From NCBI GenBank assembly GCA_022385755.1, contig MU278352.1:558001-622000 (forward strand): a stretch of 64,000 bases of DNA, read 5' to 3'. Source of the stretch: Trametopsis cervina (Eukaryota > Basidiomycota > Agaricomycetes > Polyporales > Irpicaceae). Every line of letters starts with the position of its first letter. Positions within the stretch are counted from its first letter, which is position 1. The position numbers and the translations under genes are program-made. The notes beneath the pieces were generated by a model that was not told where the DNA came from, did no database searches, and saw nothing but the letters and a program-made list of their open reading frames with translations. Shown here one piece after another: positions 10,284 to 20,661 of the stretch.

Positions 10284-10406
10284 AGGGCCTGTGCTCGCCC
10301 CAAGATCCCTCAGCAACTTGCCCTCCAACCCCTACTTTCCCCCCTCTACCGAACTCCGGCCCTCCCTCTGGGTTTCATAACACTTCGGCACCACCTTCAC
10401 TCAGTC

Positions 10407-10598
10407 ATGCCTCATCTCATCATCTTCAGCACCTCGTCTGCTCAAGCTGGCGCCGCAGACGTCACCGTTGCTCCGGTCAACCTCAAGCTCATGTACCAGC
10501 AGCTGCGCAACTCCATCGAAAACCACGTCCATGCCAGCCCTCGCACCCTCCCTCCTTCAAGATGCTTGACGGAGATGTTCTACGGCGAGCTTAGATAA
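10407..10598 (+). pseudogene. Relic of the membrane-protein gene, copy 2 (63 codons)
   Basis: Translation aligns with the N-terminus of the 5230 protein: FSTSSAQAGAADVTVAPVNL here against FSTLSALLNIAKVTVAQVDV there, then KLMYQQLRNSIENH against KLMFWQLHTSLENY. Similarity ends after about 48 residues and the frame stops at 10598. A gtatgtg donor (about 10611) and ggattactcag acceptor (about 10662) follow. The copy lacks the glycosylated region, transmembrane segment and Lys-rich tail. It could still make a 63-residue secreted-like peptide under its preserved TATA promoter. Confidence 0.55.
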
Positions 10599-11847
10599 CG
10601 CATTGCTCGGTATGTGATTGTGTATTACGCGCATTACTCCTGCTGACTTGGATTACTCAGTGTTGCCAATTACTCGAGTCAAGTCGCTAGGCTCTTCGGT
10701 GCTTGCTCCCGCGGCCCTCACGGTGGACAGCCAAACGTCGAGCCACAAGAGAAGAAGGGCCCCCGCTCAGATTCCACGTGGCTGCAAGCCATAGAGTGAA
10801 AGGTCAGTCTTCCGCAACACCGTCTTCGAGTGTTAGTACTGATTTGTTGGCGCATTTAGAGATCACTACCCTCCGTCCCTCGATCTGTCTGCTCGTCAGG
10901 ACCATTTACGCCTGACGACGTTTCACCGAATCTTGGATAAGAAAACAAACGCAGCTCATATGCACACGACTCCACTCGACTGCAACTGCCTTTACCTCTA
11001 TCACATACGGACGCGACTTGCTTAGGAGTCGGAACTCAAATACGAACACGGACCTTGGACTCCTCTCCCTTCCCCTCCCCTCCCCTACTCTCCATATCCA
11101 TCGACTCCCCTCGACCCCCTTCCCCTCCCCTGCTGTGGTTCTTTTCTCCCTTTCTCTTAAGCTTCTTGCTCTCAAGTGTGCACCATGCGGGTTGGCCACC
11201 TTGCATGATCCTCATTTGAAGGCAGCTGCGCCCAATTTGTTCCGTTTTGTCTCGAAGTTTCGGCAACCAAATGCAGTGGCACTATTTGACTCGAACCATA
11301 CCCTAGCAGCTCACATGCTGTACGAACTATATCAGAGTAGACGATGCTATCACATCATGTCTTGAATACCATAATCACATTTATCAATCCTTACTGCATC
11401 GCAGGCAAGTCCGATAATGCCTCGAACCGTCAATCGCACATCCGGCACCGAGACCGTCGAATTCAGATCAGACAAGTTCGTAGTTAGTTATCTATGAGGT
11501 TGTACTTTCAGTATAGACATAACCGTCAAGGTAAAGCATACATGCGTTTAGCAAGTGCGCAAACGGTTTCCCGATGCCTGTCTTGGACCATGACTGCACG
11601 TAGACGTTTGGTAAGAAATTATTTTATCTGATGCCATCTGCGTGCACATCGGTCTCAAGACTCTGGGGGCGGTGTGAGGACGAAGATTCAATTGAAAACT
11701 ATATAACACTTGGTCAGCATCGTCCTGGGATGTTATCGAAATAGGCGGTGTGAGATCGAATCGATCACGCCGCGCGCGGAGCACTATCAGGAGAGGAAGA
11801 GAGTCTAAGGATGTCGTTAGTAGAAGTACAAGAGACACATAAGAATC
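10599..11847. other. Intergenic DNA of unit 2
   Basis: Closely follows 1915-2690 of unit 1, including the pyrimidine tract (11055-11160) and the conserved short ATG stretch at 11417. Positions 11470-11847 have no counterpart in unit 1, which fits a deletion in unit 1 that also removed the end of family X copy 1. No gene is supported. Confidence 0.5.
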
Positions 11848-12523
11848 TCACTCCTTCAAAATCATTGGCTCCTTGAGGTTGATTTTCCGCCAGTACCACT
11901 CACGGTCGTCAAGATACCACTCGAGCTGGCCCTCGAGATTGAAAAATTTCCGAACCTTATCAATTGACTCTTCGTCGAGGAGTCCATCAATGTTATTTCG
12001 TATTACAAACCCGTAGCCTTCCCCTGCGTCCTGATCCCAGAGCGTGCTGAACTCTACGATCTCCGGGCCGTTTAGTTCAAGTTTCTCGCAAACCGCAGGC
12101 TTCACCCAACCATCGAAGAGTGCACCGAGAGAAGGGCAGAGTTGTTTAGAACTGTCTTGCCATTCAGGATGATCGTCGTCGAACAGAGTGCCGTCGCCTC
12201 CCATGAAGTACGTTACTTTTGTAGGGAAATGACACATGATGACTTTGACAAGATGCTCAGGCCTGACGCGCCACGCATACTTGAGGAGCGGGGGCTCTGC
12301 GTTGTATTTTGCTGCTTCGTTTGGATATAAGTAGGCTGGAAGTTCGCGTGTCAATATTGGCTGCTGCGCCATGCAACGCGTCCAATCCTGTACCGGGAGT
12401 TAGTACATTGGTCAGCCCGGGTAAGTGTGAGATGCTACTGACATCTCTGGTGTAACTATGTCCATTCTGAGGCGCGAATAGGACGTCAGACGCAATTTCG
12501 AGACCAGAGGGTAGTCGCCTCAT
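11848..12523 (-). CDS. Family X protein, copy 2 (intact)
   Basis: Exon 1 is 12523-12443 (27 codons), followed by a 55-nt phase-0 intron (12442-12388, donor GTCAGT, acceptor TACAG). Exon 2 is 12387-11848. The product is 206 residues. Exon 1 carries LPSGLEIASDVLFAP.NGHSYT.D, almost invariant in all five copies. Exon 2 carries AAKYNAEPPLLKY, HPEWQD..KQLCPS, FDGWVKPAVC.KLEL, IVEFSTLWDQD, ESIDKVRKFFN and WYLDDREWYWRK. No signal peptide, membrane segment or known domain is visible. The fixed aromatic residues suggest a compact globular fold. The function is unknown. Confidence 0.75.
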
Positions 12524-13195
12524 GAGTACGACGTGGTTCAGTCCGAATACGGGCAGAAACGCGTTTTGTCACGGGCACGTGATCACTTCGACTCCAGTGA
12601 CGCCGTTTGGTCGGCGACAAAGACACTCTTGTTTAAACTACAACCATGACGGCCGTTTGTACAACAGCAATCCAAGTGCTACTTTCTGAATGCTTACACT
12701 CTTTGGAGCTGCAGAGAGTTTGGCGGGGTGTGTTTTGCACTCATGTCATTTTTGCTCAACCAATCCGCTGCCTGTCCGGGATTCGCTGAAGTTTCTGAAG
12801 TTGAGCTCCGGTGTTGAATATCGCGATTTATTCGACATTTTGCGCGCAGCGACATACATCCCCCGCAGCCCATCTATTCTTCTCGACTCTTTCGAGCTTC
12901 ACACTAGCTAAAAATCCCGCAGCTGCTGGCCTTCTCGTTCAACATGCCACGGCTGCGCATACTCGTCCAGTGTCCACCTGACCTCTATTTTCTCCGTTCG
13001 CAGCCACCTTCTCTAGACGTTCATCAGAGCGAAGGTGGTGCTCGGATGCTGAAATCAGCAAGTCTAACCCTTTTTATAGCTCCCCAGTCGCACGCAGGGC
13101 GTTTTCACATGCAACCCGCTCACATCATTGGCAGATCCTTATAATAATTCGTTTTGTTTTCAACTCTGTGAAGCCGCTCTTGGCGCACCTCCAAC
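12524..13195. other. Intergenic DNA upstream of family X copy 2 and the P450
   Basis: A divergent promoter region of about 670 bases. The first ~20 bases after the X start (acgtggttcagt) match the same position upstream of X copy 1. No coding sequence is supported. Confidence 0.5.
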
Positions 13196-15601
13196 ATGGA
13201 TTCACTACCTATCTCTCTCGGAACTGTATGCTATGCTATACTGGGTGCGTCGCAAACCATCCCACTCAGCCGAGAATCACTCGTAACTCACTCTCCCAAA
13301 CAGGTCTCCTCACTCTTCGCCTAGCCCACAAATTCGTACTCTACCCATGGCTCCTCTCCCCTCTACGTCGCCTCCCAGGCCCCAGGGGCACTCTCTGGTC
13401 TCCCACCTACCTGCTCTTCGGCGAATACCCGAACATCATGCGCGCAGAGGCCGGCATCCTGCAACGCGAATGGGCGAAGGCATACGGCAGGGTTATGCGC
13501 GCAGTGGGTCCGTTCGGGATCGAGCGCGTGATCTTCTTGTCGCCTGCGGCGATGCAGAAGGTTTTGGTGGATGATTGGGTTGAGTATCCTAGGGTACGTG
13601 TTGATTGGCGTAGAACACGATGGGACGATGAGCTGAGTTTGGGGGGTTTGTGCAGCCGCAATTCTTGCAACATATTCTGGGAATCACGGCTGGCTATGGA
13701 TTGTTGACTGTGACAGGCGAAGAGCACAGGCTGATGCGGCGCACGTTGAACCCGGCGTTCTCTATCGCCAGCCTTTCTGCTCGTAAGTGCCCTCCTCTAG
13801 GACGTCTGCTACTCAACTGCTTACATAGCTTTCCTCAGAGACGGATATGTACTACCCGCCAATCTACAGGTATGGTGTACTTACTTGCAAGGACGACCTA
13901 GGAATGCTCACTAGACGTATAGCTTGGTGTCGATCCTAAAAGCGCAATGCAAACAAGCAGCGGAGAAGACCAAGGTACAAGGTCTTGTGATACCCGTATA
14001 CGAATGGCGTAAGTGGTCTCGACATCGTTTGGTGAACCACACTGACTGCGTCGAAGTGAGCAAGGTGACGCTCGACATTATCTGCCTCACGGCGTTCGGC
14101 TACGAGACGGATTGTCTACACAACCCTCATAATGAGCTCGCTGAGGCCTACCATGACCTCGTTGGCTTGCAAAGCGGTAAGTGCCAGCTCTCCAAAACCT
14201 GTGGTGTCTTTTATGGACTCATGCTGCATGTTCAGGTCAGAACGCAGCCCTCATCATCGGGCTGGTCTCAATCCCCGGCGTAGCACGGCTCCTGCGCACC
14301 GACTGGCTCTACAAGCACCGCTCATGGCTCGGACTCATATCATACCTCAAGCCCATGGAGGTTCTCGTCGCGTCCATGCGCCGCATCAACACGATCTCCT
14401 CGCAGATCCTCAGGGAACGGACGATGGACGCTATGGCTATCGCGGCGTCGGACAGCACGCTTGCAGGGAAGAAGGATATCATGAGTTTGTTGGTGCAGGC
14501 GAGGATGAGGGAGGCTGCTGCTGCGGTGGGAGCGGATGCGGGGATGGTTATGAGTGATGAGATGATGATGCAACAAGTGGTGTGCTTCGTTCTTGCTAGG
14601 TAACCAGAAAATGAAGTCCTGACGGCTATATGCAGCTCACGTTTCTTGGTGCGGGACATGAAACAACGGCATCCGGATTAGCTTGGGTACGTGCATCAAT
14701 ATACGTGGGTATATGGGCAGCGTTTACTCTAGCTTTATGTGCAGACTCTCTGGCTTCTCGCAAGCCATCCTGACGTCCAAGATAAACTACGAGCAGAGGT
14801 CACTCCCGTGATCGCTCAACATCCAAACCCGGATTTAAGAACGCTGAAGAGCATGGAGTATCTAAATCAAGTGGTGTATGTGCTTTCGATTACTCTGCTC
14901 AGTACAATGTTCGCGTGCTCATCCACTCCGGAACAGCATGGAAAGTCTGAGGGTTCTCCCACCGGTGCCGATGACTGCCAGAAAGGCGAAAAAGAGTGAT
15001 TACGTTGACGGTGCCTGGGTGCCCAAGGGTACCTTCTTCTACATAGCCGTATGTCTTTCCATACAGCCGTGATCGACCCTCTCTCACGCACAGACAGATC
15101 CGCGTGATAAATACGTACAAGGGGTTCTGGGGCGACGATGCCGAAGAGTACGGCTTTCCCGAAGACACTCTGCACTACAAATTGCCATGCTGACTGACGC
15201 CTCGGACTTGCAGGTTTCGGCCTGAACGGTGGGCTGAGCTCGACAGGGCCCCAGATTACCACCCCGCGCACTCGTTCCAGACTTTCATCAATGGACCGCA
15301 CCATTGCATCGGGAAGACGATGGCTATCGTCGAGATGAAGGCCGTATTGGCGTGGGTGTTGATTACTTAGGATGGGGGCCTGTGTGTGCGATCTGATTGC
15401 GTTTTGCGTTTGCGTTTGTGTAGGATTTTGATTACCAACTTCAAGTTCTCGCCTGGGTACGCCGGACAGAAGGCGCGGCCTACCGCTGCCGTCACGATGA
15501 GTGAGTCGCTGTTTTACCTAGCCGGTATCTTGTAGTATGCTTACACCTGCCTAGAACCCGAGGACAACCTTCCCCTCATGATTGAGTCCGTTGAGAATTG
15601 A
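13196..15601 (+). CDS. Cytochrome P450 monooxygenase, 13 introns
   Basis: Heme-thiolate oxygenase, presumably ER-anchored, substrate unknown. The N-terminus has a hydrophobic anchor and the proline hinge LRRLPGPRG. Motifs in order: C-helix region EEHRLMRRTLNPAF, TDMYYPPIY, I-helix LGAGHETTAS, K-helix ESLR, the FRPERW motif, and the heme loop FINGPHHCIGKTMA with the Cys ligand. The loop has His where most P450s have Arg. I placed 13 introns of roughly 45-75 nt, all GT-AG, each restoring a frame that matches P450 motifs; the stop follows MIESVEN. Intron-rich structure and motifs are typical of basidiomycete P450s, but I cannot name the CYP family. No neighbouring biosynthetic core gene is present, so a metabolite cluster is not indicated. 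Confidence 0.92.
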
Positions 15602-16438
15602 GATGCTGACTGTGTGGCGGAAGTGGGAAGAACTACTTATGTAACATGAATGGTAGCCTATCATCAAATTTTATTTGTATATTGGCGTTACTCGTATGGA
15701 GGACGCAGGACGCTGTGTCTCAGAAAGCAGAGAGTAGATTGTGACCTATGGGCACTTGTGTACTGATGACGGTGTATTCGGACATTGATCTATTTAGCGA
15801 CGCCACAATGACCCGACGCTTGCCAAGAAAGGCAACCCCGCAGTCTGCCTCCTGCCGTCACCTACCCTCCGCTCTTTCCGCGAGAGCTGTTGGCTGCCGT
15901 TATTCTCGCCATTGGAACATGCAGCCAAGCCAGCGTGTCCCGGGCGGTGACAGTTGCCATCATGTGGCATGTCCGCAACACGTTGCAGCGCGGACGGTTT
16001 CCCTCGTTCTAGATACCTCCCATCCTGATGCCGAAGGCGGACTCGTCCCCTGCGGCATTCAGACGGCACTGACAGCGCAGTATCCTCCAAGACCGTGCTC
16101 TTGGTGTTCAACGAGGCGTATGTCGTTTGTGCTATTGTCTTGAGGCGTGCGGACGCCGGGAGGACAACCAGCGTTGTATCCACGCTACAACGCTCTTGTC
16201 CGCGCAGTGCACGGGGCGCGTTGTTGGATGTCAAGCGTTGACGTATGCGTCGGACGAGCCGCCCTCGTGTGGCGTTATCGCAACATCCTCCGAGCCAGCC
16301 TCGTTGCAGCGCTTGCGGTCTCACACCCGAGGGCCGACGGGACTACAAAAGCTGAGCATCCAGAAAGCCGTCTACCCAACAGCGCCGCAGCCTTCACCGC
16401 CCATTTCCCAAGCACACATCTCTTCTCTCAGATCCGTC
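15602..16438. other. Intergenic DNA between the P450 and the small protein
   Basis: Open frames here on both strands (for example 15794-16324 minus) lack recognisable motifs, codon pattern or splice structure. I see no gene. Confidence 0.5.
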
Positions 16439-16731
16439 ATGAACCACGCAGGGTACAACGCTTACTCTCAGGCTCCCGCGGCCCCCGTTCCGCACATCAT
16501 GATCACCCCAGCCAATGGTCAGCAGGGCTACCTGGTCTCGGTAAGCACAGTGCGGTGTGCCATGGGTTGATACGATACGCTGACTACTTCCATCTTCCCA
16601 TGCAGAGTGATCCGTTCGCACAGCCTGGATGGACTCGTCCATACGGGAACAACCAGTTGCCACCTGGAGGAAAGAGAGCCATCTCTCCCGGCCCAGGATC
16701 CCCCAGCAAACGCTCCAAGGGGGGTTACTAA
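16439..16731 (+). CDS. Small Pro/Gly-rich protein, 75 residues
   Basis: Exon 1 (16439-16540) and exon 2 (16606-16731) are separated by a 65-nt intron with consensus GTAAGC...TGCAG. The product starts MNHAGYNAYSQAPAAPVPHI, continues SDPFAQPGWTRPYGNN and ends in a basic tail GGKRAISPGPGSPSKRSKGG, which has SP sites and resembles a nuclear localisation signal. No family is recognised. The clean splice sites and frame conservation across the intron favour a real gene. A longer overlapping frame through the intron (16147-16731) is less likely because it ignores the splice sites. Confidence 0.6.
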
Positions 16732-17314
16732 TCACATCAGAAATGTATGTTCTCAGCGCACTTCTAAGGGTCGCGGGAGAATGCTGACCTTCTCTCCTCC
16801 AGCTCCCCACAAATGCAAGTGGCCTCAGTCGACCACATGCTATTACGCCTCGCACGCCGACTTTGATATTGACCGGTTCAATATCAATATCGTTATCAAT
16901 GTGTCTCTCTAGCTCTCCGGACTCCTCGCCACACTCAACTTGGTCTCTCGCCACATCGGCAATTGACTGAGGTCTCTCTGGGTTTATGTAGATATCTGAA
17001 TCGTCATGACTCTCTGACTCCTTTCCCTAGTAATAATGTGTATCTGTATACCCTTACTCCCGTCCTGTATGTAAAATAGGCAGACATTAGTCTTGTAGTT
17101 CTTCACGTCGCTTGTCTGTAATGAAATTCCCAAATTTTCTGCATCTGCATTCAAACCTGAGGTCGCGATGTGCAATCGGCTGCAACATGCGTGACTGCTG
17201 GCGCCACCCTCCCGGGCCTCATTTCACACGCGATCAGTGCGAGGTGGATCTACGTCGCGTCGCGTTCATCTTCACTGTTTATCTGTCTCCTGCAGCTCAA
17301 CATCAACGCTCATC
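16732..17314. other. Intergenic region between the small protein and LIN1
   Basis: The 3' flank of the small gene may contain an untranslated intron (gtatgttctcag... to ctcctccag at 16745-16801). No coding gene is seen. Confidence 0.4.
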
Positions 17315-18588
17315 ATGCCACCACGGCCGACACACAAACGCGCGGGCTCCTCTGAGGGAGGGCCATCGGCGCACACATCCAAGAAGACGCGGTTCGTCGA
17401 GCCGCAAGACGACCCTGCGAACTTTGCAGAGGAGGTCGACTCGCAGCTTGAGAACCCATCGGCGAAGCGAAAGGGGCGTGTTCGTACGGAAGGATACGAC
17501 TCGGACTCGAGTGACGATGGAGAGGGTGTCGTCCCTAGTCGGAAACCTGGGGCAGACGGTGCGGCTGAGGAGGACGAGGACGACATGTTCGCGATGGGGG
17601 AGAAGGAGGAAAAGAAGGAGCAGGATACTGGGAAGAAGAAGGAAGAGTTCCTGCGGCTAGGAGATATCGAGGGACAGGAGTTCGGAGGCGACGACGGGTC
17701 AGATGATGAAGACGAGGAGCCGGAGGATGAGGACGATGCAGAGCGGCGGAAGAAGGCAGGGATGGGCTTCGAGCTGTCCTCGTTCAACATGCGGGAGGAG
17801 ATGGAGGAGGGCAAGTTCTCAGCGGACGGGATGTACGTGCGTACATTCGACCCGCACGCCGTGCACGACAAGTGGATGGACGGGCTGGACGAGAAGGAGA
17901 TCAAGAAGGCGCGGAGGCAGCACAAGGAGCGCGAGCGGATACAAAGGGAGAAGGAGCGCGCGGAGGAGAGGGAGCTGCAGCAGCTCGGTGGGAAGGAGGA
18001 GATGGAGAAGGCGATGCTGCCGTTGCTCAAGAAGGGCGAGACGGTCCTGGAGGCTCTGCAGCGGATGGGTGCCCAGGCGAAGAAATCGGGTACGCACAAG
18101 AAGAAGTACGTGCCGTAACTCTCCTGAATAGTATGATAACACGCTAATGCGATTGTCTACTCAGACCTAACAACAAAACAAAACGGCTCGCGGAAGAATT
18201 CTCCATGGAAGTCGACGCAGCGTCCAAAACCGGTGCTCCCGCCCCCTCCGCCAACGCTCCGTCCGACATCGACAACCTCACGCACCTAGCGTCGACGATC
18301 ATGTCACTGGGGGACACCGACATTTACGGCAAGACGTACGAAGAGCTCGTGCGCGCCGTGCGCTCGTCGGGCAGGGTGGGCCAGGACTGGGTCCCGCCGT
18401 CCGCGGACGTCAAGTACGAGTACAAGTGGGACGTACCCGGGGCGGAGAACGGGGAGGTGTTCGGGCCGTTCAGCGAAGAAGAGATGCAGACGTGGAACAA
18501 GGCTGCATATTTTGGTGTGGCGGGGGAGAAGATCAAGGTGAGGCGGGTTGGTGGCGAGTGGGGTGCTTGGGACGATGTTGTAACATAA
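17315..18588 (+). CDS. LIN1: Lin1/CD2BP2-like U5 snRNP-associated GYF-domain protein
   Basis: Lin1/CD2BP2 binds the U5 snRNP through its N-terminal part and Pro-rich ligands through its GYF domain, acting in tri-snRNP assembly in the nucleus. Exon 1 is 17315-18105 and exon 2 is 18165-18588, joined by a 59-nt intron (GTACGT...CTCAG), giving 404 residues. The N-terminal half is acidic (DEDEEPEDEDDAE) and contains KKTRFVEP and GYDSDSSDD, followed by GFELSSFNMREEMEEG and the FDPHAVHDKWMDGL region typical of the family. The C-terminal GYF domain shows YEYKWDVPG, GPFSEEEMQTW and FGVAGEKIKVRR. Confidence 0.92.
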
Positions 18589-18609
18589 CGGCTGGAATCT
18601 GCTTTGTTA

Positions 18610-18905
18610 AAAATTAACATATGTATCACTAGCTATCTTTCGCCGTCTCCTTTCTGGCTATCCAGAACTGTCATGGTGCGTCTATACTCAGCGCCACTCG
18701 AGTTCCTATATATTCCAAAGCGGTGCGACTGAAGTGTATGTTGACGGCTTCTTCCTGTCTAGTGCTATAATACAACACGAATGATGAGCGATGTATGGGT
18801 GTGGAGATACTACCACACGAAAAGACGACAAAGAAGACAAAGAAAGGTCTGGTGGCTGATCCTGTATACTGGCCGTTCTTGCACCGCTTGCACTTGAACC
18901 TCTCA
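18610..18905 (-). pseudogene. Remnant of the RAD54 3' end
   Basis: Sequence 18734-18790 (gtgtatgttgacggcttcttcc and onward, through tgctataatacaa) matches the RAD54 3' flank at 21081-21137. The flanking blocks also match (cactagctatctttcgccgtc against tattagctatctttcaccgtc; ggtggctgatcctgtact against agtggctgatgtactgg). After that point it jumps to ggccgttcttgcaccgcttgcacttgaac, which equals RAD54 coding sequence at 21399-21427. This is an internally deleted duplicate of the RAD54 terminus, lying directly upstream of family X copy 3. Confidence 0.8.
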
Positions 18906-18964
18906 TGATTCAACGACGCGCGTTTTGCGCTTGCCACTCGACTTAACATTTCATACCCTCAGCA

Positions 18965-19638
18965 ATGCAGCTGCCCTCCGGTCTCGAAGTTGCATCTGAC
19001 GTTCTATTTGCGCCTCAGAATGGGCACTCTTACACCGAAGATGTCAGTATAGGTTTGCACTCATTATGAACAGGCTGGTGTGCTGACCTCTGGTGTAGGA
19101 TTGGAAGCGTTGTATGGCGCAGCAGCCAATCTCGAAATCTCAATTGCCCACTTATTTGGATCCATACAAGACAGCGAAATACAATGCAGAGCCTCCCCTC
19201 CTCAAGTATGGGTGGCGCACCAGGGCTGAGGATCTCATCAAGGTTATCATACGCCATTTCCCCGAGAAAGTGATATACGGGCTTGGGGGTTATGGGCACC
19301 TATCTGATCCCGACCATCCTGAATGGCAAGACAGTACTAAACAACTCTGCCCTTCCCGTGGGACAATCTTCCATTATTGGGTGCAGCCGGCGGTCTGCAA
19401 GAAACTTGAATTGGATGACACGGAGATCATAGAGTTCTGCACGCTTTGGGATCAGGATGTAACGAAAGGCCACGGACTTATAGTGGGGAACAACTTTGAC
19501 GGAATCATTGACAACGAGTCAATCGAAAAGGTTCGGAAATTCTTCAATTTCCATGGCGAGCCTCAGTGGTATCTCGATGCCGACGAATGGTACTGGCAGA
19601 AGAACGACCCGAAGAGACCAACCATCTTGAAGGAGTGA
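18965..19638 (+). CDS. Family X protein, copy 3 (intact)
   Basis: Exon 1 is 18965-19042 (26 codons), the intron 19043-19098 is 56 nt (GTCAGT...GTGTAG), and exon 2 is 19099-19638, giving 205 residues. Family landmarks are present: LPSGLEVASDVLFAPQN, TAKYNAEPPLLKYGWR, HPEWQDSTKQLCPS, WVQPAVCKKLEL, LWDQD, ESIEKVRKFFN and WYLDADEWYW. It carries a Tyr change in the usual FDGW motif (FHYW). Downstream sequence to about 19880 is homologous to that after copy 4, showing a tandem duplication of about 1 kb. Function unknown. Confidence 0.75.
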
Positions 19639-19988
19639 GACCCTTCTTCACCTTTGACCTGTACCTTTACTCACGATGTTCTTAGTCTTGGTAGTGATAA
19701 AGTCGCCATGTGATTCATCCAGCTGTCACACTACATATCCCTACCTCTTCAATAATCCGTCAGGAAACTGTTACCCGAATGCATATTGTGTACATATAGG
19801 CAAAATATTGATTTTCATTACTGAGCCGGTTTACTTCCCAGAATGAGCCATCGGCGACTTCGGGAGAAGTCACATCTGAGTTGAAATGAATGACTCGTGA
19901 AATGTCACGTGCACCTATAGAGCTGTTCATAATCCAACGATGCGCGTTCTGTGCTTGCCACTTGACTCAACACTTCATACACTCAGTG
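19639..19988. other. Spacer between family X copies 3 and 4
   Basis: Duplicated 3' flank; it matches 20662-20900 (gataaa.tc.gccatgtgattcatccag, ttcaataatccgtcagga, ccggtttacttcccag). No gene. Confidence 0.6.
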
Positions 19989-20661
19989 ATGCAGCTGCCC
20001 TCCGGTCTCGAAATTGCATCTGACGTTCTATTTGCACCTCGGAATGGTCACTCTTACACCAAAGATGTCAACACAGTTTCGAGCTTGTCAAAGTTGTCCT
20101 GTGCACTAACCTTCGATGCAGGATTGGAAGCATTGCATGACACAGCAGCCAATCACAACACGCCAACTCCCTGCCTATTTAGATCCATATGTAGCAGCAA
20201 AATACAACGCCGAGCCTCCGCTCCTCAAGTACGGATGGCGCACCAGACCAGAGAATCTTATCAAAGTCATGATGAAGCAGTTCCCTGATAAAGTGGCCTA
20301 TGGCTATGGGGGTTACGGGCACCTGTTTGACGACGATCATCCTGAATGGCAAGACAAGACTAAACAGCTCTGTCCTGCTATCAATGCACTCTTCGATGGC
20401 TGGGTGAAACCGGCCGTCTGCAGGAAACTTGAATTGAATGACCCGGAGATTGTAGAGTTCAGCGGGCTCTGGGATCAAGATGTCATAGAGGGCTGCGGTT
20501 TTATAGTTGGAAATAACTTTGACGGACTAATTGACGACGAGTCGATCGACAGAGTCCGGAAATTCTTCAATCTCCAGGGCGAGCCTCAATGGTACCTTGA
20601 TCACCATGAGTGGTACTGGCGGAAGATCAACCCGAGGAGACCAACCGTCTTGAAGGAGTGA
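19989..20661 (+). CDS. Family X protein, copy 4 (intact)
   Basis: Exon 1 is 19989-20066 and exon 2 is 20122-20661, with a 55-nt intron (20067-20121). The product is 205 residues. The donor is GTCAAC, weaker than the GTCAGT of copies 1-3, so splicing efficiency may be reduced. Exon 2 has AAKYNAEPPLLKYGWR, YGYGGYGHLFDDDHPEWQD, FDGWVKPAVCRKLEL, EFSGLWDQD, ESIDRVRKFFN and WYLDHHEWYWRK. It is closest to dead copy 5, sharing YGYGGYGHLFDDDHPE and the EFS.LWDQDV.EGCGFIVGNN stretch. Confidence 0.72.

Noticed and set aside
11848..12523. Reading family X as SMI1/KNR4 proteins because of the small size and Trp/Asp-rich blocks
   Set aside because: The characteristic SMI1 N-terminal pattern (LP.....Y..NGG) is not present and the order of blocks differs.
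16147..16731. 194-codon frame ending at the same stop as the small protein
   Set aside because: It reads through a consensus intron and lacks motifs; the two-exon 75-residue model explains the sequence better.
17272..18099. 275-codon antisense frame opposite LIN1
   Set aside because: Ser-rich mirror of an acidic coding region; the plus strand has clear family motifs.
13196..18588. A secondary-metabolite cluster around the P450
   Set aside because: No synthase, terpene cyclase, transporter or transcription factor lies nearby; neighbours are a small protein and a splicing factor.
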